Shown: positions 8,765-16,343 of the stretch, in pieces | Layout: each line of letters opens with the position of its first letter | How positions within the stretch are numbered: position 1 is the stretch's first letter | IMG/VR virus record: IMGVR_UViG_3300046830_000242 | Span: 1 to 24,657 of that record | DNA: 24,657 nt | Strand: one strand, 5' to 3' | DNA from: a virus | Program-made: the position numbers and the translations under genes | Notes under the pieces: generated by a model | What the model saw: the letters and a program-made list of their open reading frames with translations, nothing else | What the model was told of the DNA's origin: nothing | Databases searched by the model: none

Positions 8765-10591
8765 ATGGCAGTACCCAACTACAAGTACAGCGGGGTCTGT
8801 TATACAGCGACGGCAGATCAGAAAACGTTTGCCCTTACGACATCTGAGGGCGAAAGCATCGGATACCTTAAGGAAGAACATATCAAGGTACGCACAAGTG
8901 CTGACAGTGGTAACACTTGGACTGGGCTCAGTATTAACACTGACTATGTATTTGCTGATCCAGCCACTTCTATTGTCCTAAACACTGGTGCATCAGCTGG
9001 AACGCTGGTTGACATCAAACGGCAAACGCCGATGGAGGACGATTACATCGACTTCCAGGCAGGCAGTTTGCTGACTGCTGGTGAGCTGAACACCTTTGAC
9101 ACCTGGCAGCTCTACATCGACCAAGAGCTGGATGATGGCAAGTCTGCAATTGACGGGACGGTTGAGGGCGAAGCCGTTAAGGAAGTCACTGGCACGGTGC
9201 CAATCCTTGTCGATAACACCAACAACCAAACGCCTGTCGTCTCAATTGATCAGACATACGTTCTCGACAACCCAAACGACTTGGTCAGTGATACCAAGGT
9301 CATGTCAGAGAAGGCGATTGACTCCGCCTTCTCGCAAATCATTGGGCCAGACCCTGGTTATCCGGCGCAAGGTTATGCAGGCAAAATTGGCAAGCTTCGG
9401 ATTGATCCCAGCGGAGCAATCCCTAACACCTTTTTCTGGAGTGGTTCTGCCTGGGTGCAGATCCAAACCAAGGGTGAGCAGGGCGATCAAGGCCCACCAG
9501 GCCCTGCCCCTGGCTTGCAGGACCCGGCCGCAACAGCGGTCAATGTCCCGCTGCAAGGTGATGGCTCTTTAGGAACAGCAACAGCTGATGTTCTGCAGGA
9601 CCCAGCAACCAAGGATCTCAAATTCCTGTTTGGTATCCCGGTTGGGCAGAAGGGAGATAAGGGTGAAGACTCGACAGTTCCAGGGCCACCGCCTGGGTTA
9701 CAGGATCCTGCGGCGCTTGCTTATGCGATCGGGGTTAAGCCAGACGGAACTGTTAATGAGCCAGAAGCGGAGGTTACTCAGAACAGCAATGGCGACCTGC
9801 AGTTCGCTTTTGGTATCCCAACTGGTCAGACCGGAGCAAAGGGAGAAAAGGGCGACCAGGGTGATACCGGTCAAGCGGTCAGTTACAAGGGACCGATTGA
9901 TGCAACAACAGCAGCAGAGCCAACTGATCCGGCCAACGGAGATTTTTACGTCAACACGGTTGATGGCACCAGCTCATGGACAGGGTTGAGCGATGTCATA
10001 GATGGCACGCGGATTATCTGGAACGGCACGACAAACAAGTGGGATGCCTATGACCCCACTTATGCAGCAAATCTTGGTTACACAGCTGCAGCAGACAAGG
10101 GCACAATTACCAACACCAATGGCAGTGATGCTGAGCTGCCGCTGGTAACGCTTTCCAATGCGGGCCTGATGAGCCCCGCAGACAAAGGAAAGCTGAACAA
10201 TGTTGAGGCAGGGGCGCAGGTCAACCCAGATCTGAGCACTTATCTGCAGTCCGGGGACAACGTCAGTGAGTTGACGAACGACGCGGGCTACATCACATCA
10301 GCAGATGTCCCGGCTTCTCCTGTTACCAGCGTCAATTCACTGACGGGAGATGTTGAGCTGGGGCTCCAGGAGGTATTGGATCAGGGCAACACCTCGACTA
10401 CTGATCTGTGGGTTGGTGATGCGGGTGAGACGGTCAAGTTGTTGAACACCGGAACGGTTGAAGCCAGCGGCAGTGTTGAGGCACCCAGCGTGGTGGCAAC
10501 TGGGGGCGGATTTAGTGGTACCGGATTACAGGTGAGCGGATCTGTTTCGGCTGGCTCTTATCGCATTGACCTTCTCCCTGCACTGCCATGA
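8765..10591 (+). CDS. Tail fibre protein, T7 gp17-like N-terminus with collagen-like repeats
   Basis: The 608-aa protein opens with a domain like the T7 tail-fibre N-terminus that docks on the tail (residues 1-130: NYKYSGVCYTATADQKTFAL, then IKRQTPMEDDYIDFQAGS and LNTFDTWQLYIDQELDD). Collagen-like Gly-X-Y runs follow at about 236-250, 294-302 and 354-370, within a 61-residue tandem duplication. The middle holds LMSPADKGKLNNVEAGAQVN (near 465) and a Ser/Gly/Val-rich beta-repeat C-terminus, both typical of fibre shafts. The C-terminus is short and the next gene starts within the stop (ATGA), so receptor binding may fall to the 1195-aa neighbour. Tail-fibre identity is secure; receptor unknown. 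Confidence 0.9.
   Translation: MAVPNYKYSGVCYTATADQKTFALTTSEGESIGYLKEEHIKVRTSADSGNTWTGLSINTDYVFADPATSIVLNTGASAGTLVDIKRQTPMEDDYIDFQAGSLLTAGELNTFDTWQLYIDQELDDGKSAIDGTVEGEAVKEVTGTVPILVDNTNNQTPVVSIDQTYVLDNPNDLVSDTKVMSEKAIDSAFSQIIGPDPGYPAQGYAGKIGKLRIDPSGAIPNTFFWSGSAWVQIQTKGEQGDQGPPGPAPGLQDPAATAVNVPLQGDGSLGTATADVLQDPATKDLKFLFGIPVGQKGDKGEDSTVPGPPPGLQDPAALAYAIGVKPDGTVNEPEAEVTQNSNGDLQFAFGIPTGQTGAKGEKGDQGDTGQAVSYKGPIDATTAAEPTDPANGDFYVNTVDGTSSWTGLSDVIDGTRIIWNGTTNKWDAYDPTYAANLGYTAAADKGTITNTNGSDAELPLVTLSNAGLMSPADKGKLNNVEAGAQVNPDLSTYLQSGDNVSELTNDAGYITSADVPASPVTSVNSLTGDVELGLQEVLDQGNTSTTDLWVGDAGETVKLLNTGTVEASGSVEAPSVVATGGGFSGTGLQVSGSVSAGSYRIDLLPALP
9497..9862 (+). repeat. Tandem 61-aa duplication in the tail fibre
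   Basis: Two copies of about 61 codons (residues 245-305 and 306-366) share the order PGP-x-PGLQDPAA, a variable acidic middle, DLKFLFGIP or DLQFAFGIP, then GQ-x-G-x-KG(E/D). The copies have diverged at the DNA level. The unit joins a collagen-like triplet run to a short beta element, so duplication lengthens the fibre shaft. Confidence 0.75.
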
Positions 10592-10743
10592 GCACGATTC
10601 AAGACAACGACCAGTTTCTGGTTCAACGCGGCACCACTTCTTTCAAACAAAGCGCAGCTGATCTCATGAGCACTATTGAAGACACCGACCTGATGCTCGT
10701 CCAGCGAGGGACTGAGAGCTACCAGGTGACGTGCCTCGATGTC
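10588..10743 (+). repeat. Two 26-codon copies encoding a D-x-LVQRGT motif
   Basis: Codons 1-26 and 27-52 of the adhesin gene are tandem copies: each starts ATGAGCAC, encodes MSTI, and carries LVQRGT-x-S(F/Y) about 10 residues later. The motif looks like a small virion-docking unit, and its position at the N-terminus suggests it anchors the protein to the tail. That role is inference. Confidence 0.6.
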
Positions 10744-13700
10744 AAAGATCAGCTTGGCAGTGGCGGTGGCGGTGGCGGTGGCGGTGAGCCATCAGTGGGG
10801 TCAGTCACGTTGGTGCAAAACCCTCCCGTCGACGCCAACCGCTTTACCGGCAAGAGCTTCACCACAATGCTGGAAGGCAAGGCGCCTGACCAGCTGGCAA
10901 TGACGGGTCAGGTCGTTGGCGTTTTGGCGGTGGGCATTGGCACAGACCCAATCGTCACTGATGACGTGGACGGGCAAGCACCGGTTGAGCTAACGCTGCA
11001 AAGCGATTTGAACCTAGGCACAAATGCCATTGAAGTTGGCGACAAGGTCAAGGCCAACACGATTTACAAACCTAAAACCAGCACGATCGCCAGTGTTGGG
11101 CCAAACAATACATACGACGGAGACATTACTGGCGGTGTGGGCAACGAACCGACCTGGACAGTTGCCAATTCAGAGAGAGCGTTTGACGGGAGCTTGGATA
11201 CTTATGCAACGGTTCAATGCGGTGCATCAGATCAAATAGGCAATTATCGATTTATGTTTACCGCTATTGATCCAGTAGCGGGTGGCATCCCTTACACAAG
11301 CAAGGTGCGGGTTCATATTCAAACTTATTACAACGGCGCTTTGAACGACCCATTTTTTGAATGGGGAGCCTCCACCCAGATAGGAATCAATAACGGAGGT
11401 AAAACCAAGCTTGATAACAGCAAAGCCCCTAACGGTTGGTTTGACGTCGCCAATGGCAGCGGTGTACTTGAATCCTTTGATATTATTTGCTGGGCTTTAG
11501 GCACTGGTCCCAACAATGGCCCCAAAATTCGGGCCTTTGAGGTGGATGGAGAGATACTGATAAACAACCAAATTGAATTGACTTTGGAAGACAATACTGA
11601 CATCAATTTATTTCAGACTGGCGATATTGTTCAAACAAGTGGAACAGGTAATCCTGATTGGAACGAAACACAGATTTGGGACAAGAACGCAAACAATGTT
11701 ACTGACTGGTACGCGACAGGTGAATTAATTCTTGCTCATTTGTTTGACGGGAGTGTCACTACTCTTTGTCAATCGCGCAGTACAGACGCCTATTGCTATT
11801 TCACAAACCCGGTAATAGCTACCAGCAAGATCCGGGTCTTTTATCGCGGGCCTTCTAAGTCATGGTTCCTTGTTATTGATGGTGTTGATGTTCCGGTTTC
11901 TGATGCTGCTGGCGATCAACCGGGTGATGAGGCTTGGTATGACGTGCCCGCATCGTTCCCGTGTGAAATTTCTGGAGTCAGGAATAGAGGAACCGGCGAA
12001 GCGTATGCGATTGAAATTGACGACAAGATCCTTGTAAATGGCACGCTTGAAAACACGATTGCTTTGGTTGATCCAGCGGCTAATCGTGTTGACATTGCAG
12101 GCGGCGGTGCATGGTTAGGCGCTGATGGCAGTGGCACCCCAGGTGGAGCAACGTTTGTTCAAACCATGGACCCCAAGCGTGGTGAGGGTACGGTTTCAGC
12201 CATTAATGGCGCACAGGTAACGATTGATCCTGTTGTCGATAACTGCTTTAAGACTGGGCAGTATTTGACCGCCAACAAGAACGTTGAGATCCAGCCAATC
12301 ACTGACCCTATTGCTGGCTATGACTTGCCCAGCAAAACACTGACGCTAAATGGTGCCAAGGATTTATTGAACCTGGAAGTCGGTGATGAACTGTTCATGA
12401 CCGACGTTGACGGCAACCTCGCAACCGGCGATTACGAAACAAGTGCTTTGACGGCTTATGAATACACGTCAGTATCATCTAGAACGATGACGTTTGATGA
12501 TGCCAACGACCTGGAGTTTTTGACTCAAGGTGTTGTGATTACTTCTGACACGGAAACAACGCCTGTTTCTGGCGCCATAACTAATGTTGAGCCAGGCGTT
12601 GTTGAATACTTTGTGGTTGAGGGTGAAGACCAAACGCCAATTGACCTTTCGACTTATCCAGCTAATGCTGTTCTTGACATTCTTGTTTTGAAGAAAGGTG
12701 ATGACAGCCCCTCGCCTGGTCAGCCTGCCGCTGCAGATGGCGGTGACCAGGGTTGGGTTTACATGCGAAACACAACAATTGGCGAGTTTGAAAGCACCAC
12801 TTTTATTCCCAACAGCGGCAACAATTTTAATGGTGTTCAACTAAACACCAACCAAACCAGAGGCAACGGTGGCAGCGGTGGTCAAGCAAAAAGCAATGGC
12901 ACGTCACCTACGATGGATCTGGAATCAATTAGGTCCGCATTCACAGGGTTTACGTGGAATCATGGCGCAGGTGGTGAAGGTGGCAATTCAAGTGGCATGG
13001 TCGAGCAATACGGCGGTGGCGGTGGCGGCGGTGGTCTCTTAATTGACATTGGCGATTACGACGGAGACAATGCTGTCACTATTTCTCCCAACCCAACTGC
13101 GGACACAGGCGGTTCAGCCAGCTTTGCAACTCCTGGTCAAGGCGGTGTTGGTTGGGGCGCAGGCAGTGGCGGACGGGTTGGTCAACCGTCAAGATCTCTA
13201 GAAGAGAAAGGTGAACCGTTAGATCCTCCTGTTTCTGATGATCCTGCACCATTCGTGTCAACGAATAGTAAAGGTGCACCTGGAATTACTTTTGTTAAAG
13301 TCTTCAAGCCTCACAAACTTACGCTTGCTTCTGAGAAAGATTACGACGGGTTCATGCCCGGTGATTCTGTAACTCAAAGCGACGGTAACGCTACTGGTGA
13401 AGTTGTAAGCACGGATTTGTTAAACAGCACGATTGATATTTATCGAGTAACCGGAGATTGGCTGAAGGATGGTTCAACCACGATTGTCGGTGTTCCTCGC
13501 TTTGCAACTAGCACGGTTCAATCAGGGTCGGCACAAACGCTGCAAGCTTCAATCGTGCCCATCGAAGGGGCATGGCACGTAGGCTCAAAGGCACAGTTCA
13601 GTAAGACTGGAACTGGCACTGTGTTGTCGATCAACCTGTCACTGCAGTTGATCACAATGTCGGAAAGCAATGACCAGTGGGTGCCGGGCTATTACGCCAG

Positions 13701-14175
13701 TAGTTCAATTCGGCCTGCTGCCACGACGACGGCCTACCTGAAGTTCAATGCTGATGGTGAGGTCACTGGCTACGACTCAGCACCAGTTGAGCCACGGGTG
13801 ATGACAGCTCAAAACAACGTCGTCCTGCAGTTCCCCGAAACGTTCGCGGACACGGGCACTGCACCTGACGTTGAATTCCCTGATCCGGATGCATTCATCC
13901 AAACAACAGTGACGCTGACCAATACCGGCAGCGACCCGGTGAGTAAGGCATCAAACGTGTTGATCCCAGACTCAACCGCTGTTGATGCAGTCAAGGCCAT
14001 TGGCGAGTTCAGCAGCAATGCTGACGCTGTCAAAGCAATGGCGATTCAAATTGCCACCTACGACCAAAGAGCCGTTGAACACAGGGCAGAACAAGTCAAG
14101 ACTGCTGTTGCCAACTTCGAGACAAAGCTCGCTGATGCCCCGTCTCTAAGCGTCAACGACAGGTTGACGCCTTAG
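10588..14175 (+). CDS. Large putative tail adhesin / receptor-binding structural protein, 1195 aa
   Basis: The ATG lies inside the tail-fibre stop (ATGA overlap). Order of parts: two copies of a 26-aa motif (1-52; ...DQFLVQRGTTSF and ...DLMLVQRGTESY), an 8-residue poly-Gly linker (59-66), a first discoidin-like beta module (about 170-325, from AFDGSLDTYAT to IRAFEVDGEILIN), a second (about 355-490, LFDGSVTT to AIEIDDKILVNG), beta-rich repeats, a Gly-rich region (about 757-870, including eight consecutive Gly), and a helical C-terminal end. Discoidin-like modules usually bind carbohydrate, and Gly-rich domains occur at the tips of some phage adhesins. Adjacency to the fibre gene supports a receptor-binding role. 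The modules are recognised by motif order only, so the function is inference. Confidence 0.7.
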   Translation: MSTIQDNDQFLVQRGTTSFKQSAADLMSTIEDTDLMLVQRGTESYQVTCLDVKDQLGSGGGGGGGGEPSVGSVTLVQNPPVDANRFTGKSFTTMLEGKAPDQLAMTGQVVGVLAVGIGTDPIVTDDVDGQAPVELTLQSDLNLGTNAIEVGDKVKANTIYKPKTSTIASVGPNNTYDGDITGGVGNEPTWTVANSERAFDGSLDTYATVQCGASDQIGNYRFMFTAIDPVAGGIPYTSKVRVHIQTYYNGALNDPFFEWGASTQIGINNGGKTKLDNSKAPNGWFDVANGSGVLESFDIICWALGTGPNNGPKIRAFEVDGEILINNQIELTLEDNTDINLFQTGDIVQTSGTGNPDWNETQIWDKNANNVTDWYATGELILAHLFDGSVTTLCQSRSTDAYCYFTNPVIATSKIRVFYRGPSKSWFLVIDGVDVPVSDAAGDQPGDEAWYDVPASFPCEISGVRNRGTGEAYAIEIDDKILVNGTLENTIALVDPAANRVDIAGGGAWLGADGSGTPGGATFVQTMDPKRGEGTVSAINGAQVTIDPVVDNCFKTGQYLTANKNVEIQPITDPIAGYDLPSKTLTLNGAKDLLNLEVGDELFMTDVDGNLATGDYETSALTAYEYTSVSSRTMTFDDANDLEFLTQGVVITSDTETTPVSGAITNVEPGVVEYFVVEGEDQTPIDLSTYPANAVLDILVLKKGDDSPSPGQPAAADGGDQGWVYMRNTTIGEFESTTFIPNSGNNFNGVQLNTNQTRGNGGSGGQAKSNGTSPTMDLESIRSAFTGFTWNHGAGGEGGNSSGMVEQYGGGGGGGGLLIDIGDYDGDNAVTISPNPTADTGGSASFATPGQGGVGWGAGSGGRVGQPSRSLEEKGEPLDPPVSDDPAPFVSTNSKGAPGITFVKVFKPHKLTLASEKDYDGFMPGDSVTQSDGNATGEVVSTDLLNSTIDIYRVTGDWLKDGSTTIVGVPRFATSTVQSGSAQTLQASIVPIEGAWHVGSKAQFSKTGTGTVLSINLSLQLITMSESNDQWVPGYYASSSIRPAATTTAYLKFNADGEVTGYDSAPVEPRVMTAQNNVVLQFPETFADTGTAPDVEFPDPDAFIQTTVTLTNTGSDPVSKASNVLIPDSTAVDAVKAIGEFSSNADAVKAMAIQIATYDQRAVEHRAEQVKTAVANFETKLADAPSLSVNDRLTP
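10762..10785 (+). repeat. Hexanucleotide repeat (GGCGGT)x4, poly-Gly linker
   Basis: Four perfect GGCGGT units encode eight consecutive glycines (59-66) between the N-terminal motif copies and the first beta domain. It is a flexible linker and a possible site of slippage in steps of six bases, which would keep the reading frame. Confidence 0.8.
14150..14170 (+). other. Perfect 8-bp hairpin at the end of the adhesin gene
   Basis: GCGTCAAC and GTTGACGC form a perfect 8-bp inverted repeat around the loop GACAG, ending 2 nt before the TAG stop (14173-14175). No U-tract follows, so it does not qualify as an intrinsic terminator. It could stabilise or process mRNA. The arms contain the same GTTGAC/GTCAAC half-sites as the palindrome before the AbrB-like gene. 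Confidence 0.45.
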
Positions 14176-14200
14176 AAGAAACTCTCAAGAGGTACTTATC

Positions 14201-14503
14201 ATGACCCTGCTCGAATCTCATCAACCCAATTTTCCTGAGAAACCATCTGATGGCTTTCAGATCAAGAAAGATCTGCCAGATGGCAACGGCTATGTGATTT
14301 GGACGTACAACGCTCAATTCAATGAGTGGACAAACGAGGTCTTCAAGGCAGCCTTAACTGGCTATGTCTACACCGATCAGGTGCGGACAAGGTCAGAGGA
14401 GATCGCGACTCAACAGGATATCAACCTATACATCGCTGACACTATGACCAAGAGGGTCTCAGCGTTGGAAGAGAAGGTAGAAAGACTGCTTGAAAAACAG
14501 TGA
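14201..14503 (+). CDS. Small fibre-linked protein with C-terminal coiled coil (hypothetical)
   Basis: The 100-aa protein starts at ATG 14201 with a good Shine-Dalgarno (AAGAGG at 14187-14192, spacing 8). A compact N-terminal part contains NGYVIWTYNAQFNEWTNE (residues 29-46) and GYVYTDQVRTR, a Trp/Tyr-rich beta-like pattern. The last 30 residues form a likely coiled coil ending VSALEEKVERLLEKQ. Its position right after the fibre and adhesin genes suggests a tail-fibre accessory, chaperone or trimerisation protein. I do not recognise a named family. The stop overlaps the GTG of the next gene. Confidence 0.65.
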   Translation: MTLLESHQPNFPEKPSDGFQIKKDLPDGNGYVIWTYNAQFNEWTNEVFKAALTGYVYTDQVRTRSEEIATQQDINLYIADTMTKRVSALEEKVERLLEKQ

Positions 14504-14715
14504 AACGTGAAACGTTTTTGTTGTGGATGTTGGCTGGCCTGCTTACGTGGCAGGCCGCCATCTTTTCCTACGGGACGGTGATGTGTACCAGGGCGATGGA
14601 ACCTAAGGAGGTATGCCCCGAATTAGGTGATCGCTTTGATGGCTTTGTGAATACCAGCCTTGGTGCAGTGTTGGGTCTGCTGGCTGGCAGCGTTGCTACG
14701 CGGCAACGGCCATGA
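14500..14715 (+). CDS. Small two-helix membrane protein, holin candidate
   Basis: The 71-aa protein starts at GTG 14500, overlapping the upstream TGA (GTGA). It has a short basic N-terminus (MKRE), a hydrophobic helix at about 6-28 (FLLWMLAGLLTWQAAIFSYG), a 20-25 residue polar stretch with two cysteines, a second weaker helix at about 52-66 (TSLGAVLGLLAGSVA) and a basic end (RQRP). Size, two helices and the charged tail fit a small phage holin, but no lysin is adjacent; the lysozyme-like domain is in the virion protein at the other end of the block. Small spanins or membrane anchors are alternatives. Its last 20 nt are antisense to the end of the AbrB-like gene. Confidence 0.6.
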   Translation: MKRETFLLWMLAGLLTWQAAIFSYGTVMCTRAMEPKEVCPELGDRFDGFVNTSLGAVLGLLAGSVATRQRP

Positions 14716-15055
14716 CCTTAGTGAGGATGAGGCAGTCATCTTCCTGCTCAACCTTCACGTATTCACCAGGCTGAACGTTGATCATTTCTGCGTAGCAGCT
14801 GCTCAACGGGATCACCCCACGGCTGCTGGCTTTCACCTGATAGCTGGGCTGACGATGGCCAGTGCCAGGTGCGTGGGTTTCGCCAATGGTCAAACCTTGA
14901 GCAGCAGATAGAGCAGTAAAGAACTCAGTCTTTTTAAGGCTGGCCTTGCCATTGCGGATAGCTACATAACCAGCATTGGTGAGCATGGTTGGCATATCCA
15001 GCCCTGGATTAGCTGCGACGTAATCGACTAGCTCTTGCCCTGAAAGCTTTGACAT
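14696..15055 (-). CDS. AbrB-like transcriptional regulator of the cyanobacterial type (cyAbrB)
   Basis: From ATG 15055 the protein is 119 aa; a TTG at 15070 would add five residues but lies inside a palindrome, so I prefer the ATG. It follows the cyAbrB layout: LSGQELVDYV at the N-terminus, a middle with AGYVAIRNGKASL and FFTALSAAQGLTIG, an Arg-Gln-Pro-Ser-Tyr linker, and a C-terminal swapped-hairpin-like DNA-binding part with GVIPLSSCY, VQPGEYVKVEQ and CLILTKV. In cyanobacteria cyAbrB proteins regulate nitrogen and carbon metabolism genes. It is the last gene of the head/tail operon, 29 nt after the gp14-like gene, with possible promoter elements of its own. It could reprogram host metabolism or time phage transcription; both are inference. 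Family assignment is strong. Confidence 0.85.
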   Translation of the reverse strand: MSKLSGQELVDYVAANPGLDMPTMLTNAGYVAIRNGKASLKKTEFFTALSAAQGLTIGETHAPGTGHRQPSYQVKASSRGVIPLSSCYAEMINVQPGEYVKVEQEDDCLILTKVMAVAA

Positions 15056-15062
15056 TGACCAT

Positions 15063-15078
15063 GTTGACAACTGTCAAC
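15063..15078 (-). promoter_or_regulatory. Nested palindrome before the AbrB-like gene, candidate operator
   Basis: The 29-nt gap before ATG 15055 carries a perfect 7-bp dyad GTTGACA-GT-TGTCAAC, read on the minus strand. A second dyad ACTGT-TG-ACAGT overlaps its upstream half, and TATACT, a plausible -10 box, lies just upstream. No Shine-Dalgarno is visible, and the dyad ends 7 nt before the ATG. It could be an operator (for example AbrB autoregulation) or an RNA hairpin that gates translation. Confidence 0.5.
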
Positions 15079-15084
15079 AGTATA

Positions 15085-16338
15085 TCAACGGAAGCCTAGT
15101 GATCCATCGGCCTTTGTATAGCTCATGCTCATTGCGCCTTGTGCAGCGCTGACACCTGCACCTAGCAGGATTGATCCCCAACCAGGCTTGGCTGCTTTGG
15201 TATACATCATCTTCTCTGGCTTCAGTCCAGCGATTGGCTCCAGCGGATCAAAGATGATTGCCTCGCGGTAAGGAGTTGATGCACCCTTGATCGTGTTGAT
15301 GGTGCTGCTGACCAATGACGTGAACTCTCGCTCGCCTTGGCGTCTGGCTAAGTCAAAGCCAGGCTTGGTGAGTTGGTCGAAGTTGCGCATCAATGAATTG
15401 GTCTCAAAGGCATACGCCTTGTTTGCGCTCTGAGCTTGGCTCGCAAGGTTGGCCAACGTCAGCTGGTTGGAGTTCTTGCTGTAGTTCATCGATCGCATCT
15501 CCCCTTCAATCTCGGTGGCGATCTGCGCCATCTGCGAGGCTGTCTCGCCAGACAGGGATGCGTTGTAGTTGTTGAGTTGGTTGCGTCGTCTGCGTTGTTC
15601 TGTCTTCAGCAGGCCATAGCTGCGGCCAAAGGCTTTCATGTTGTCCAGCGCTATAGCGCGGGAGCTATTGCTGCCGCCCTGTCTGGCTGTAGCCCCAGCT
15701 CTGGTATCAGCGTCTTGCGCCAACGCTGTGACATATTCCGCGTCACGCTGCAGGGTGTCGAGCTGCTCGCCAATAACGATCTGCTCTTGGATTTGTTGGC
15801 CCTCAGCTTGTTTCTTGGCAAGCAACGCATCGCTCTGTTGGCCGCGTTGTTTGATTGAGTTGAGATAGCCGGCGATGTCATCCCTTGTCTTCAGCAGCGA
15901 TTGCGCCGCTTGAAAGTTCAGACCGGACAAGGTGTCATCACGCTTCATCTCTGATGAAGTCAGATCGTCTGCCAGCTGTGTTGTGACCTGAACAGCACGC
16001 AGCTGCTCGGCTTCAATGTATTGATCCCGCAGTGCGCCAATGTTCAGATCAAGGTTGGTCAGTGCAGTGTCGATGACTCGTGATTGCTGTGCCTCATAGT
16101 CTTCCTTGCGCACACGGTCGATGTATCGCTGAGCCTCAACATCAGCCAGGTTCCATGCGTGCTGTCGCCAGCCTTCAGCTCTATTAATCTCCCACTCTTT
16201 AGTGTCCCGCTCTAATTGAGCCTGTGCAATTTTCTCTTGCTCTGCATTCTGAGCATCAGCAGCTGAGCGTTGCTGACTGCCTTGCATGATTCCTGAAAGG
16301 CCGCCAATAGCAGCGGCCGCGATAGCGCCCCAGGCCAT
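15085..16338 (-). CDS. Internal virion protein, gp14-like (ejection protein)
   Basis: The 417-aa protein starts with a hydrophobic Ala/Gly-rich segment (AWGAIAAAAIGGLSGIMQGS, residues 2-21) followed by a long Gln/Glu/Arg-rich region likely to form coiled coils (about 25-320), and it ends with another small hydrophobic Gly/Ala stretch (SILLGAGVSAAQGAM). That layout, and its position directly after tail tubular protein B (5-nt gap), matches the gene 14 internal core protein of T7-like phages, which inserts in the outer envelope during ejection. T7 gp14 is shorter (about 196 aa); cyanophage versions tend to be longer. Assigned by layout and synteny rather than a signature motif. Confidence 0.65.
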   Translation of the reverse strand: MAWGAIAAAAIGGLSGIMQGSQQRSAADAQNAEQEKIAQAQLERDTKEWEINRAEGWRQHAWNLADVEAQRYIDRVRKEDYEAQQSRVIDTALTNLDLNIGALRDQYIEAEQLRAVQVTTQLADDLTSSEMKRDDTLSGLNFQAAQSLLKTRDDIAGYLNSIKQRGQQSDALLAKKQAEGQQIQEQIVIGEQLDTLQRDAEYVTALAQDADTRAGATARQGGSNSSRAIALDNMKAFGRSYGLLKTEQRRRRNQLNNYNASLSGETASQMAQIATEIEGEMRSMNYSKNSNQLTLANLASQAQSANKAYAFETNSLMRNFDQLTKPGFDLARRQGEREFTSLVSSTINTIKGASTPYREAIIFDPLEPIAGLKPEKMMYTKAAKPGWGSILLGAGVSAAQGAMSMSYTKADGSLGFR

Positions 16339-16343
16339 AACTC

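Noticed and set aside
14660-14911. 83-aa plus-strand ORF
   Set aside because: It overlaps the membrane protein in another frame and is antisense to the well-supported AbrB-like gene; no start context.
15436-15858. 140-aa plus-strand ORF
   Set aside because: Antisense shadow of the gp14-like gene.
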